From Armatimonadota bacterium (GTDB lineage: Bacteria; Armatimonadota; Fimbriimonadia; Fimbriimonadales; Fimbriimonadaceae), in assembly GCA_022563855.1 (NCBI GenBank), contig JADFMN010000005.1, positions 62,001 through 126,000 of the forward strand: 64,000 nucleotides of DNA, in the 5' to 3' direction. The first letter of the stretch is position 1. Every line of letters starts with the position of its first letter. The position numbers were made by a program, and so were the translations under genes. This document shows positions 26,701-33,878 of the stretch, in pieces. The notes under the pieces are model-generated. The model saw only the letters and a program-made list of their open reading frames with translations. It did not search any database and was not told the DNA's origin.

Positions 26701-27103
26701 CGGTCTTGCCGGATTCGCTGGCGAATGGTCTGAAGAGGTCGAGGTCGAAGGTCTTTCCGGCGAGGGGTTCGCGACCGGGACGCTGGAGTGGTCCTGCGAC
26801 GCAGAGGGCGAACTGAATGGGACTCTGCTTTTGGCGGACAAACGGTGGATGCTGTACGGCACCCTCAATGAGGTCGGGACTGTTCAAGGATTCTTGATTT
26901 CGGAATCACCGGAGGATCGAGAGAAGTACGGCACTCTGACCGCGTTCTTCAGGATGCCGCCCAACGACGAGGCCGCGCCGGACAAGATCAGGGGCCTTCC
27001 GGTCGTCATCAACTTCGTCTCCAACCAGGGAGTAGGGAAGATCACCGCGAAGAGGCTGATGGACGAGATCAGACGGTCGGGCGCAGGATCAGTGCCCAGG
27101 TGA
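23792..27103 (+). CDS. Large secreted caspase-like (C14) protease
   Basis: 1103 residues. Signal peptide at about 15-35 (GLVLSLFALFASAALSQ). The caspase-fold domain spans ~45-290: strand RAIVIGVESY, catalytic His130 in YFSGHGVARDGQDY and catalytic Cys179 in IVADACRTGE. The remaining ~800 residues are mostly alpha-helical and unrecognised, ending in a smaller beta-rich domain near 980-1060 (GTLEWSCDAEGELNGTLLL). Prokaryotic caspase relatives cleave after basic or acidic residues; here the target is unknown. It is probably periplasmic or extracellular. A second caspase-like gene converges on it 114 bp away. Confidence 0.82.
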   Translation: MVAVSVLGRGYRALVKTGLVLSLFALFASAALSQVGSQQPARSKKRAIVIGVESYKLLPNLSFSIDDARAFSDLLVEHMGFDRQDIVLLTDGRDQSTRPTRENVFGAIDSLASNPTAVPSDLFVLYFSGHGVARDGQDYLLPSDVGSSEAKEKGVSLQSVVARLAQLDITNVLIVADACRTGESGEFGLSIRELCSELNIGLLLSCKPGARAYESSLLGHGIFTKAIIETFDQKSDYVDETGSLWLSDLAAGIEENAAKLAATYLPSREQVPQSYLDDVFDLLIDFNVSALDDSEMDGRIDDLPAAQAAAVALEIGLRIYPNDREAAYKWFRTGYMREPDNPRAALMFARSALDFELDSTSRRVANRFRNSERHDIYTLTHKLTAGAEGDQSQLLGGFFAAMGSFPAISSDHEAMLAVHVAMSLVDTVLVDESELIALESAFQKLQESHNWIRIYWDLAFIEARVGRVDFATAEPLLSKLYGLTSTALVRTEAVLHVGIQLMRRRDWTSFGELIESDYSRALPESHLLLWKLIHKQGVVQAADYLDVEEWAGNALIPMLPERLTAIAVSKILKNFRVCTEEFLSEVESRFSPQDPTLFERLVLTNLALTKTINALWSGASTDDAEWQRIRSTIDEELLDLEKIEVAAHSFRVMRDVDAMVLLLFNARGEAFAERAGFANYLEFARGPGAHYWQKVAEMWSPLLGMLSRSVGDWQDYMSSSVRTGNTAIALAAAMRFNGARAIEGIFTTGVPHRGSSVEDTFWKLVITSEENWRELLGELPGCKMPLALSAYHRSGLVPMWVNDWQFLYKVDVDSTGTFVFTEFDSYSLHFDPALRGWMEVLFTLGAFLVNYDREQLDAVAQGTDPLFSRYRSVLEKAVVEEHGIFDPVGLLVLGYAIGESGSADMAAIVEALDTLPYTQSSYLYPSALEYWLRQEGVIESTPAAKLLDYHLLSNSMASIGPFGEYTVFARGLAGFAGEWSEEVEVEGLSGEGFATGTLEWSCDAEGELNGTLLLADKRWMLYGTLNEVGTVQGFLISESPEDREKYGTLTAFFRMPPNDEAAPDKIRGLPVVINFVSNQGVGKITAKRLMDEIRRSGAGSVPR

Positions 27104-27217
27104 GAGCCTAAAGCCCAGGCACGGCCGAAACGCAAGCTGTACCGGCCACCATCGCGGCGGGCCCGGCCCCGACGATCAGCAGCGCGAGCAGAGCTGCAAC
27201 ATCCGTCAGCCCACAGT

Positions 27218-28171
27218 CTAGCCGCCGAGCAGCGGCTTAGTCGGTCTTGCGGAGTCGCTCGCCTCGAACTTAGGCACTTGATCAAAGTCCGCGTCTTTGA
27301 GCGCATACTTCACCGTCTCAATCGCTTCTTCGATGCTGAGGGACGGATCATCCATCAAGATAATGACGAAGACGAATGTGAAGATGCCCTGCGCCGGCGG
27401 ATCGTCGTCCACGAACTGCACGTCGCTCGTCGTCTGGTCCTCTTGACCGGCCATCACGAAGACGAACGAGCCTTTCTCGATAGAGCGAGGTTTCCTGACC
27501 GCGTTCAACAGCGCCGACTCTTCGCGGGCGGTGAACATTCCGTGAGACTTGGCCTTCCGCAGGCGCTCGCCGTCCGTCCAGCGGTCGCGAGTGCTGCGCC
27601 ACTTCTTGCCGAGCAGCTTGCCATCCCCGCCGCCTCTGCTGATTCCGCCGCTATAGCAGCTATCCATCACGAAAACGGTGTTACGGCCTGTGTCCACGAA
27701 CAGTTTGTTCAAATCGTTGATGAAGTCGTCCGTGACCAGCGTATCGTACAGAACCAGCACTTCCTCCAGACCGTCCTCTTCCTCCGGTTGGTCGTCTACC
27801 GCATACTGTGCGCCGTGCCCGGAGAACGAAATGAACACGGTGTCACCGGGTCGGGCTGTTTCGAGCAGCCATCGCAACGCTTCGATGAACTTCTCCTCGT
27901 TTGCATCTTTGTCAAGGAGCATCCGGATGTTCTCTTCCGGAACGCCGTACTTTTCCATCAGCAGCTTTTTGTATAGCTTCGCATCGTTGACACAGCCAAA
28001 GAGATCATCCGATATCGGGTCGCCGTTCTCGTCGAGGTACGGGTCGCCATTCTCATCGACGACATCGGGGTAATCACTGATGCCGATGTTGAGGGCGTAG
28101 GTGTCTGCCAGAGAAAAAGTGGCGAAGATAACCGCAGACACTGCGGCACAAAGTTTCAAAATCGTTTTCAT
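27218..28171 (-). CDS. Secreted metacaspase-like (C14) protease
   Basis: 317 residues. Signal peptide (KTILKLCAAVSAVIFATFSLAD). Caspase fold with catalytic His119 in FSFSGHGAQY-type context and Cys172 in VMDSCYSGG, the type I metacaspase pattern. An acidic insert, DENGDPYLDENGDP (39-52), and EEEDG after the His resemble calcium-binding loops; metacaspases are often Ca2+-dependent. The start at 28171 is chosen because AGAAGA lies 6 nt upstream; ATG 28177 is possible. It converges with the larger caspase-like gene. Confidence 0.85.
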   Translation of the reverse strand: MKTILKLCAAVSAVIFATFSLADTYALNIGISDYPDVVDENGDPYLDENGDPISDDLFGCVNDAKLYKKLLMEKYGVPEENIRMLLDKDANEEKFIEALRWLLETARPGDTVFISFSGHGAQYAVDDQPEEEDGLEEVLVLYDTLVTDDFINDLNKLFVDTGRNTVFVMDSCYSGGISRGGGDGKLLGKKWRSTRDRWTDGERLRKAKSHGMFTAREESALLNAVRKPRSIEKGSFVFVMAGQEDQTTSDVQFVDDDPPAQGIFTFVFVIILMDDPSLSIEEAIETVKYALKDADFDQVPKFEASDSARPTKPLLGG

Positions 28172-28297
28172 AAGCATTCTTCTTTCAATCGTTGTTAACG
28201 ACCGCGCACGGTCATCGTTCCGCTTCTCCCGGCCTATGAGTGTCAAGCGGGCGCGGTGACAGGGACTTTAGGCCGTCCCACTAGCCTTGGGCCGATT

Positions 28298-29128
28298 CTA
28301 CAGCATCATCGCCTCCGCCCCGCAATTCTCACAGACGTTGATGCCGGGCGGCACCGCCCACTGGCAAGCCTCGCACATTCGGTGGCCGGTCGCGGCAAGG
28401 TCGTGGTTGACGCACACCCGGTAGTCGAACACGAAACAGTCGCCCTGCCACAGGCTCTCCTCTCTCGGCACCGCTTCTATGTACTTCAGGATTCCGCCGT
28501 CGAGCTGGTACACCTCCTCGAACCCCTTGCCGAGCAAGTACGCGCTCGCCTTTTCGCACCTGATTCCTCCGGTGCAGAAAATTGCGACGCGCTTGTGCTT
28601 CTTCGGATCTAGGTTCTTGTCGGCATAAGATGGGAACTCGCCAAACTCCGCGATCTTCGGTTCGATTGCTCCTCGGAACGTACCGACGTCGCACTCGTAG
28701 TCGTTGCGCGCGTCGAGCAGCACGATATCGTCCTGCGCGATCAGATCGTTCCAGTCCTCGGGCGCGACTCGAGTGCCGGCTCGCACGGTCGGATCTGCGT
28801 GGACGCCGAACGTGACGATCTCTTTTTTCAGGCGAACGCGCAGTCGCTTGAACGGCGCGTCATCGTGCCGGCTGAACTTCGCCTCCAAGTCCGCAAGCCG
28901 CGGATCTTTTCGCAGAAATTCAAGAAGGGCGTCGATCGCCTGTGGCGAGCCGCTCATCGAGCCGTTGATCCCCTCTTCGGCCAGCAGAATCGTGCCGTAC
29001 AGCCCGATCTCGAAACAGAAGTCGTAGATCGGCGCTTGCATCTGGCGGTAGTCGTCCAGCCGCACGAACTTGTAGAACGTTGCGACGAGGACATCAGTCG
29101 TTTCCGGCGCACGTACGTTTGCTCTCAT
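28298..29128 (-). CDS. trhO: tRNA uridine(34) hydroxylase
   Basis: 276 residues of the TrhO (YceA) family, which makes 5-hydroxyuridine at wobble position 34 of some tRNAs. An N-terminal acylphosphatase-like domain (VATFYKFVRL...LAEEGINGSMSG) is followed by a rhodanese domain with active Cys in FCTGGIRCEKASAYL and family motifs DARNDYECDVGTFRGA and QLDGGILKYIE. The C-terminus has two Cys pairs (CEAC, CENC) that may bind zinc. Its ATG overlaps the stop of the upstream DUF1080 gene (ATGA). Confidence 0.92.
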   Translation of the reverse strand: MRANVRAPETTDVLVATFYKFVRLDDYRQMQAPIYDFCFEIGLYGTILLAEEGINGSMSGSPQAIDALLEFLRKDPRLADLEAKFSRHDDAPFKRLRVRLKKEIVTFGVHADPTVRAGTRVAPEDWNDLIAQDDIVLLDARNDYECDVGTFRGAIEPKIAEFGEFPSYADKNLDPKKHKRVAIFCTGGIRCEKASAYLLGKGFEEVYQLDGGILKYIEAVPREESLWQGDCFVFDYRVCVNHDLAATGHRMCEACQWAVPPGINVCENCGAEAMML

Positions 29129-29868
29129 TCGTGAAAGTCCGTGTCCGCCTCGTCTAGTCGCAGCTCCTTGATCCAGGCGTTGCGGTAAAGCACGTTGTGC
29201 CCTTCCGCCTGGAGCTTTAAGCCGCCGGGAGTGTCGGCCGGTGCGCCATCGCCCGCGCCGTCGATCCCGGAGTTCGGCCCGCCCCACACGCGGTCGATGG
29301 GGAAGTTCTTGTGGACTTTTATCCCGTTGAAGTACATGGTCACCATCGCTTTTTCTGTGCGAACGCCATCAACGAACCGTGCAGCGCGGAACGTGATGTC
29401 GTAGGCGTTCCACTTTCCGAGGCCGTTGTACGCGTCGTACGGTGACTCCGATTCGTTGATCACCGCGCCCATTCCGTGCTTGGTCTTGTCGCCGTCGAGT
29501 ATCTGGATTTCGTATCGGTTTTGCAGGTACACGCCGCTGTTGCCGCCGGGAAGCGGAACCAAGAACTCGATGTGCAAGCGAAAGTCCCGGTACTTCTTCT
29601 TCGTGACGATGTCCGCCGCGCCGTATTTGCCGCCTGCCGCCGCAGGGTCAAACGTAGAGACGGCATTGCCATCGTCCACCGGGTCGTCGACGATCTTCCA
29701 TTTGATCGGCAGCTCCGAGGCGAACCGCGGCCCCTCCCAGTAGGTCCACTTGTCATCCAGCGTCCTGCGCGTGCCGTCGATGATGGCCCCCGCGCCGGGC
29801 ATCGGCGTCGCACCGACGCCGATGTGATCGTCTTGGACGCTCAATAACAGAACAACTAGCGACAACAT
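29125..29868 (-). CDS. DUF1080 secreted sugar hydrolase-like protein
   Basis: 247 residues with a short signal peptide (LSLVVLLLSVQ). The DUF1080 (3-keto-disaccharide hydrolase) lectin-like fold is seen in YRDFRLHIEFLVP, GNSGVYLQNRYEIQILD, GKWNAYDITFRAARF and LQAEGHNVLYRNAWIKEL. Members act on glycans outside the cytoplasm. A GTG at 29877 is an alternative start. The stop overlaps the trhO start, so trhO translation probably depends on this gene. Confidence 0.85.
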   Translation of the reverse strand: MLSLVVLLLSVQDDHIGVGATPMPGAGAIIDGTRRTLDDKWTYWEGPRFASELPIKWKIVDDPVDDGNAVSTFDPAAAGGKYGAADIVTKKKYRDFRLHIEFLVPLPGGNSGVYLQNRYEIQILDGDKTKHGMGAVINESESPYDAYNGLGKWNAYDITFRAARFVDGVRTEKAMVTMYFNGIKVHKNFPIDRVWGGPNSGIDGAGDGAPADTPGGLKLQAEGHNVLYRNAWIKELRLDEADTDFHE

Positions 29869-29878
29869 GCTTTGCACG

Positions 29879-30076
29879 CTAGTTTATCGCATGACGCGAT
29901 CGCAATGACGAACTATTCGATGTTGCCTGAAGGCACATACTTGCCGGTACGGCCTCGAAATACAGTTCATTGCTCTGGGTGTGCGGCATGAAACCCTTGA
30001 CCAACGAGAACCCGTTCTCGGACGCGTAGAGCGCTCGCTTTTGCGAACGGCGCTTGTAGCAGATCTTTACTTTCAT
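29879..30076 (-). CDS. Possible small hypothetical protein
   Basis: 65 codons. Residues 10-45 (KRALYASENGFSLVKGFMPH...) look protein-like; the last 20 are Ser-rich and doubtful. It lies in a 230-bp gap between the FkbM-type and DUF1080 genes. It could be a remnant. Confidence 0.3.
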   Translation of the reverse strand: MKVKICYKRRSQKRALYASENGFSLVKGFMPHTQSNELYFEAVPASMCLQATSNSSSLRSRHAIN

Positions 30077-30107
30077 GCACGATCTGTCCCGGTGGTTCGA
30101 GCGCGCC

Positions 30108-30851
30108 TCACTCGTACCCCTTGTGGCTCCTCAGCGCGCTTGTCGTCCTTATGAAGAAGAAGTCCCCTCCCGTCAGGGCGCCGTCGTACGGCCTGTTGTG
30201 CATGTCGACGATGTCGTACAGGCAGAAGCCGCTGTCGTACAACTTGTCGATGAGCTGCCGAGGCGTCGTCCTTCCAACGTAGGCCTCCAGGCATCCGAAC
30301 TCGACAAGAACGAGCTCCGCGTGTCGCAAAACCTCTTGGCCGCCGTTCAAAGCGGCGAGTTCGCCACCCTGCAAGTCGAGCTTTAGGAGCTCCGGCTTGA
30401 AAGAGAGGCGCTCTGCAATGCCGTCCAGGGTTTCGACCTTGACGTCGACGACCTTGCCCGCCTTGCCTGACACATGATCCAGGAGAGACGCCCCTTGATC
30501 GTTGTCAGCGTCGTGCCAAATGTTGAATGGCGCGGTGCCCGACGTCTCGCCTAGCGCGGCCTCTACGATCTTCGGCGCGGGATTGATTCCTGCGACGTTT
30601 CGCGCGATGATCTCTTGCAGCACCGGGTTCGGTTCGACGACCACGAGCTGGGCGCCCGGAAAAATCTCTGCGGCTTCCTTGGCCCAGAGACCGCGGAACG
30701 CGCCGCCGTCCAAGATCGCCTTAGGCGAAAAGCCGAGATCCTTGGCATGTCGCATCCGGGAACCCCATCTTCTGGCGTGCCCCTGGCGGACGACGTCCAG
30801 GCCGATTGCGTTGAAAGAGCGCGTGACGACCTTCTGTATTAGCTTCTTCAT
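30108..30851 (-). CDS. FkbM-family SAM methyltransferase
   Basis: 247 residues. SAM-binding motif I is AILDGGAFRGLWAKEAAEIF, followed by the acidic loop VVVEPNP. Later family blocks are VKVETLDGIAERL and LLKLDLQGGELAALNG. FkbM-type enzymes O-methylate sugars or lipids. The ATG at 30851 (MKKLIQKV), preceded by an AGGCAAGG-type SD, is preferred to the longer frame at 30929. Confidence 0.85.
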   Translation of the reverse strand: MKKLIQKVVTRSFNAIGLDVVRQGHARRWGSRMRHAKDLGFSPKAILDGGAFRGLWAKEAAEIFPGAQLVVVEPNPVLQEIIARNVAGINPAPKIVEAALGETSGTAPFNIWHDADNDQGASLLDHVSGKAGKVVDVKVETLDGIAERLSFKPELLKLDLQGGELAALNGGQEVLRHAELVLVEFGCLEAYVGRTTPRQLIDKLYDSGFCLYDIVDMHNRPYDGALTGGDFFFIRTTSALRSHKGYE

Positions 30852-31042
30852 ACTGCCTTGCCTGTGTGGAGCCTCGCAGGAAACGGGACAGCTGCGACCG
30901 TGGCGTCCAGTGTCCTGTGCATCCCACATATGATGACATCCGCGCCGGAGTACGGTTGTTGGATCGACGGCGAAACGACCGGCTCTGTCAAACCCATTTT
31001 AGCCGACAACCTGCCGCACGGCTTTCGATCCTCGCCCCTCCC

Positions 31043-31702
31043 TCACTCGACCAGCACAATCACGAACCCGTCGTACCCCTTCGCCCCGACGGTCTGAATC
31101 GCCGTCGCCGTCGAGCGGGGATCGGCGGCGAGCACTTCGTTGAACCGCCTGATCCCCTTCACTTGGGCGTCTTCGCTGCTCGCGTCGATCACCTCCCCTT
31201 CGCGCACGACGTTGTCGACGATGATCACGCTGCCGGGCCGCGAGAGCTTCATCGCCCACGCGAAGTACGCCGCCGTGCCCTCCTTGTCCGCGTCGATGAA
31301 GAAGAGGTCGAACGGCTCTCTGTCAGTGAGGGTCGGCAGTACCTCGATCGCCGCCGAGTTGATGATCTCGACGATGTCCGAGAGCCCCGCGCGCTCGATG
31401 TTCTTGGTCGCGACCTCAGCGTGCTTCTTCTCATTTTCGATCGTCGTCAGCCTCCCGCCATCGGGCAGCGCGCGCGCCATCCAGATCGTGCTGTAACCGC
31501 CGAGCGTCCCGACCTCCAAAACGGTCTTCGCGCCTGTCATCTTCACGAGCAGATGCAGCAGCTTGCCCTGCGACGGCGTGACATTGATCGCGGGCAGCTC
31601 CGCCGCCTCGCTGTCCGCCAGCGCGGCCCTCAGCACAGGGTCGTCTCCGATAAAGAGCCGTTCGAAGTACTCATCGACCGCGGTCCACTGCTCAATCGGC
31701 AT
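31043..31702 (-). CDS. Class I SAM O-methyltransferase (CCoAOMT-like)
   Basis: 219 residues, full length for the bacterial caffeoyl-CoA O-methyltransferase-like family. Motif I is VLEVGTLGGYSTIWMARAL. The metal-site region is FDLFFIDADKEG followed by SRPGSVIIVDNVVREGEV, as in cation-dependent catechol O-methyltransferases. The substrate is unknown. The start is the ATG at 31702 (MPIEQW); upstream sequence in the same frame crosses palindromic repeats. Confidence 0.9.
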   Translation of the reverse strand: MPIEQWTAVDEYFERLFIGDDPVLRAALADSEAAELPAINVTPSQGKLLHLLVKMTGAKTVLEVGTLGGYSTIWMARALPDGGRLTTIENEKKHAEVATKNIERAGLSDIVEIINSAAIEVLPTLTDREPFDLFFIDADKEGTAAYFAWAMKLSRPGSVIIVDNVVREGEVIDASSEDAQVKGIRRFNEVLAADPRSTATAIQTVGAKGYDGFVIVLVE

Positions 31703-31765
31703 CGTGCGCGGATTGTACCGAGAGCGAATGCCGCGATGAATCGTGCGCGGGACGTCTTTCGGAGT

Positions 31766-31863
31766 GCTCCGACGCGTCGGAGCTTTCCATAGCGCTAGCG
31801 GAGCTCTTCCGCGGATCCGGAATCGGGTTTCCACCACTATCAATAGCGCGGACACGTCCGCGC
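31766..31863. repeat. Two long palindromes
   Basis: 31766-31783 is a perfect 18-bp palindrome (arm GCTCCGAC). 31846-31863 has GCGCGGA arms around CACG. They lie upstream of the O-methyltransferase and match the repeat-rich character of 31.7-32.0 kb. No gene is seen in 31703-31985. Confidence 0.5.
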
Positions 31864-31930
31864 ACTCCGAGAGTTCTGCTACCCTCCTCCGCCGCACGTA
31901 CATCGGCGCAAGATGGAAGGGAGTTCTCAG

Positions 31931-31955
31931 CCCTCGACACTCGCAGTGTTGAGGG
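31931..31955. repeat. CCCTC/GAGGG 11-bp-arm hairpin
   Basis: The CCCTCGACACT arm, a 3-nt loop and the AGTGTTGAGGG arm (one G-T wobble). It is the same design as the hairpins at 33830, 53920 and 62601. Confidence 0.6.
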
Positions 31956-31977
31956 TTCCAAGAGCCACAGAAGCACG

Positions 31978-32009
31978 GACAAACCTTATCGGGCCTGACC
32001 GTGGCACAC
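31978..32009. repeat. Dispersed repeat, second copy
   Basis: GACAAACC, then CGGGCCTGACCGTGGCACAC. It matches 6414-6444 with few changes, and a fragment (GACCTACCGGGCCTGAC) occurs at 48211. It supplies the last codons and stop of the gene on the minus strand. Confidence 0.6.
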
Positions 32010-32378
32010 TGCTCGTTTTTTCCAGTCCCACAGGTTCAACCCCACGCTCATCGCTAGCGCGGAAAGGAACACCCACTTCGCTACCTCGTTCGCCAGCGCG
32101 ACCGGCGGTTCCCAACCCGAGACGTTGCGCACGAGCAGCACGATGTAGCTGGTTGCCGTCTCCTTGATCCCCATCGCTTCGCGCACCTGCCAGTGCCAGT
32201 CGGTGCAGATGCAGTAGCCCATCCCATAGAACATCCCCATCCCAACCCAACTCGCTAGAGTGAGCAGAAGCGTCGCCAAATTCCACTTGCGCGTCTTCGG
32301 GTGCGCCCAACCGAACACGTTGAACACGATCAGCACCGTGTGGAACACGAAGAAAAATATGTTCAGAATCGCGAGCAC
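31986..32378 (-). CDS. DUF2784-like membrane protein
   Basis: 130 residues with four hydrophobic segments (about 3-24, 34-52, 77-87 and 97-115). The block YCICTDWHWQVREAMG resembles the conserved (C)P-x-TDWHW-x-L-R region of DUF2784 integral membrane proteins. The function is unknown. The last residues (KKRAVCHGQAR) come from a dispersed repeat, so the original C-terminus seems to have been replaced when the repeat arrived. Confidence 0.65.
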   Translation of the reverse strand: MLAILNIFFFVFHTVLIVFNVFGWAHPKTRKWNLATLLLTLASWVGMGMFYGMGYCICTDWHWQVREAMGIKETATSYIVLLVRNVSGWEPPVALANEVAKWVFLSALAMSVGLNLWDWKKRAVCHGQAR

Positions 32379-32473
32379 AGAAGTTAGTGTATCCGCACGA
32401 AGATTGCGTTCATTGCGATTTGTTCGCCGTATAATGATCTCAGGGGCAAGCAGTTTCGCGGTTCGAAGGACAA

Positions 32474-32995
32474 ATGACGAAACGGAAGAAGATGCACATA
32501 CTGGCGAAGATCGGCATCGGAATCGGTGCTGTGTTTGCGGTACTGCTTTTGGACGGCTTCTGCACGAGCGGACATGGTTTCTTCTACAGGCCGGATCGCA
32601 GCAAGACTATTACGTTGTCCTACGTCAAGCATATCTCGACCGCTCTCATGCTGTACGCCGCTGATAACGACGACCGGCTGCCGCACAAATTCAGTACACA
32701 CCAAGACCTGAGTAACAGCGCATCTCAATTCTTCAGCAGCGCGTACTACGTTCCCAAAGGCGGAATTCCCGAGACGCGCAATCCGAACGGAGGGACGATC
32801 ATCCCGAATCGGCTGCTGGCTGGAATGCTGCTCTCAGATGTGGCAGTTCCAGAGACCACCGCCATGATATATGGGTCGAGGGTCTTTCCTGACGGCTGTC
32901 TGATGGTCGGATTTGTGGACAGCGGTGTGAGGTGCATGGAAGACCTAAGGAAAGTGAACTTCGATCCGTCATGGGATGTCTCCAAAGACGAATGA
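32474..32995 (+). CDS. Pseudopilin-like membrane-anchored protein
   Basis: 173 residues. A basic N-terminus and one transmembrane helix (about 8-27) are followed by LSYVKHISTALMLYAADNDDRLP. This is the helix and loop typical of H-X9-DG/DUF1559-type prepilin-like proteins of Armatimonadota and Planctomycetota. The GFTLIE-type prepilin peptidase site is absent, so it is probably a degenerate or membrane-retained relative. TATAAT at 32430-32435 may be its -10 box. Confidence 0.6.
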   Translation: MTKRKKMHILAKIGIGIGAVFAVLLLDGFCTSGHGFFYRPDRSKTITLSYVKHISTALMLYAADNDDRLPHKFSTHQDLSNSASQFFSSAYYVPKGGIPETRNPNGGTIIPNRLLAGMLLSDVAVPETTAMIYGSRVFPDGCLMVGFVDSGVRCMEDLRKVNFDPSWDVSKDE

Positions 32996-33141
32996 CACGG
33001 CGAGCGAGTACTAGCGTCTGTATCCGTGGGTCGTCTAGCCGCGCTTCGTTCGGGCCGATGGAGGGTTGTGCTCCTGGGTGACCTGGGCTCTCATCGGCGA
33101 GGATCGTTGGCTTAGGGCGTCCGTGATTCCCGCCGATTACG

Positions 33142-33768
33142 TCACCCAGAAAGCTTCGTCATTTCGAGCTTGCGGAACTCGACCTCGGCGCCTTCGGACT
33201 GCAGCGCGATCTGGCCTTTGGAGACCGAGCAGCCGACGCCGTCGTTGACAAGGTCGCCGTTCATCCAAACCTTGATCTCGTCGCCGCGGCACTCGATGAC
33301 CATCGTGTTCCACTCGCCGACCTCGTTCTCAGAGTCGTCTGTCATGTTCGGAACGCGCCCCAGCGGTTCATCGGGCGCGGACCGCCGGCAGATCGTCTCG
33401 CCGAACAGGAAGAAGTCGCCGGCGCTACCGCTGCGAAGCTGGCACTCGACGCCCTGCGGCAGGAAGCTACGAAAACGGGGAATAGAGACGTGCACGATCA
33501 CTCCGCAGTTGCCCGCCTCTTTCGAGTACCGGTACTCGACGACAAGCTTGTAATTCTCGTACTGTGCGTCGGTAATCAAGTGCCCAAAGGGCTGGCCAAG
33601 GCTGACTAGCACACCGTCGCGAACGGTGAACGCATCAACCGGACTGTCCTTGCCGTCGTTGTCCGGGATGTCCTGGTGCCAACCTTTCAGGCTCTTGCCG
33701 TCAAAGAGCGAGAACGGCTCTGGCTCTTGGACGCTAACTAGAGCAGCGAGCACTATGATAGCAGTCAT
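33142..33768 (-). CDS. DUF1080 secreted protein (paralogue 1)
   Basis: 208 residues. A short signal peptide (IIVLAALVSVQ) is followed by a DUF1080 lectin-like domain: FSLFDGKSLKGWHQD, YKLVVEYRY, GNCGVIVHVS and EWNTMVIECRGDEIKVWMNG. It is the nearest paralogue of the next gene, in tandem on the same strand, so a local duplication is likely. It probably acts on external disaccharides or glycans. Confidence 0.85.
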   Translation of the reverse strand: MTAIIVLAALVSVQEPEPFSLFDGKSLKGWHQDIPDNDGKDSPVDAFTVRDGVLVSLGQPFGHLITDAQYENYKLVVEYRYSKEAGNCGVIVHVSIPRFRSFLPQGVECQLRSGSAGDFFLFGETICRRSAPDEPLGRVPNMTDDSENEVGEWNTMVIECRGDEIKVWMNGDLVNDGVGCSVSKGQIALQSEGAEVEFRKLEMTKLSG

Positions 33769-33829
33769 GCCAAGAGTCTAGCCCACGGACGCACGACAGA
33801 CGATAGTCGCGGCGCACTCAGGCACAGAA

Positions 33830-33854
33830 CCCTCCACACTTCGAGTGTGGAGGG
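33830..33854. repeat. CCCTC/GAGGG 11-bp-arm hairpin
   Basis: Perfect: CCCTCCACACT, loop TCG, AGTGTGGAGGG. It sits between the two DUF1080 paralogues, 25 bp from the stop of the rightmost one, so it may also act as a terminator, although no T-run follows. Confidence 0.7.
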
Positions 33855-33878
33855 ATGAGAGCCGTGACCTAGATCCGT

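Noticed and set aside
23792-28171. Caspase-based anti-phage defence island
   Set aside because: Both proteases have signal peptides, and no STAND sensor, gasdermin, TIR or other defence partner is adjacent; the cyclase-STAND gene at 18.5 kb is too far away and separated by unrelated genes.
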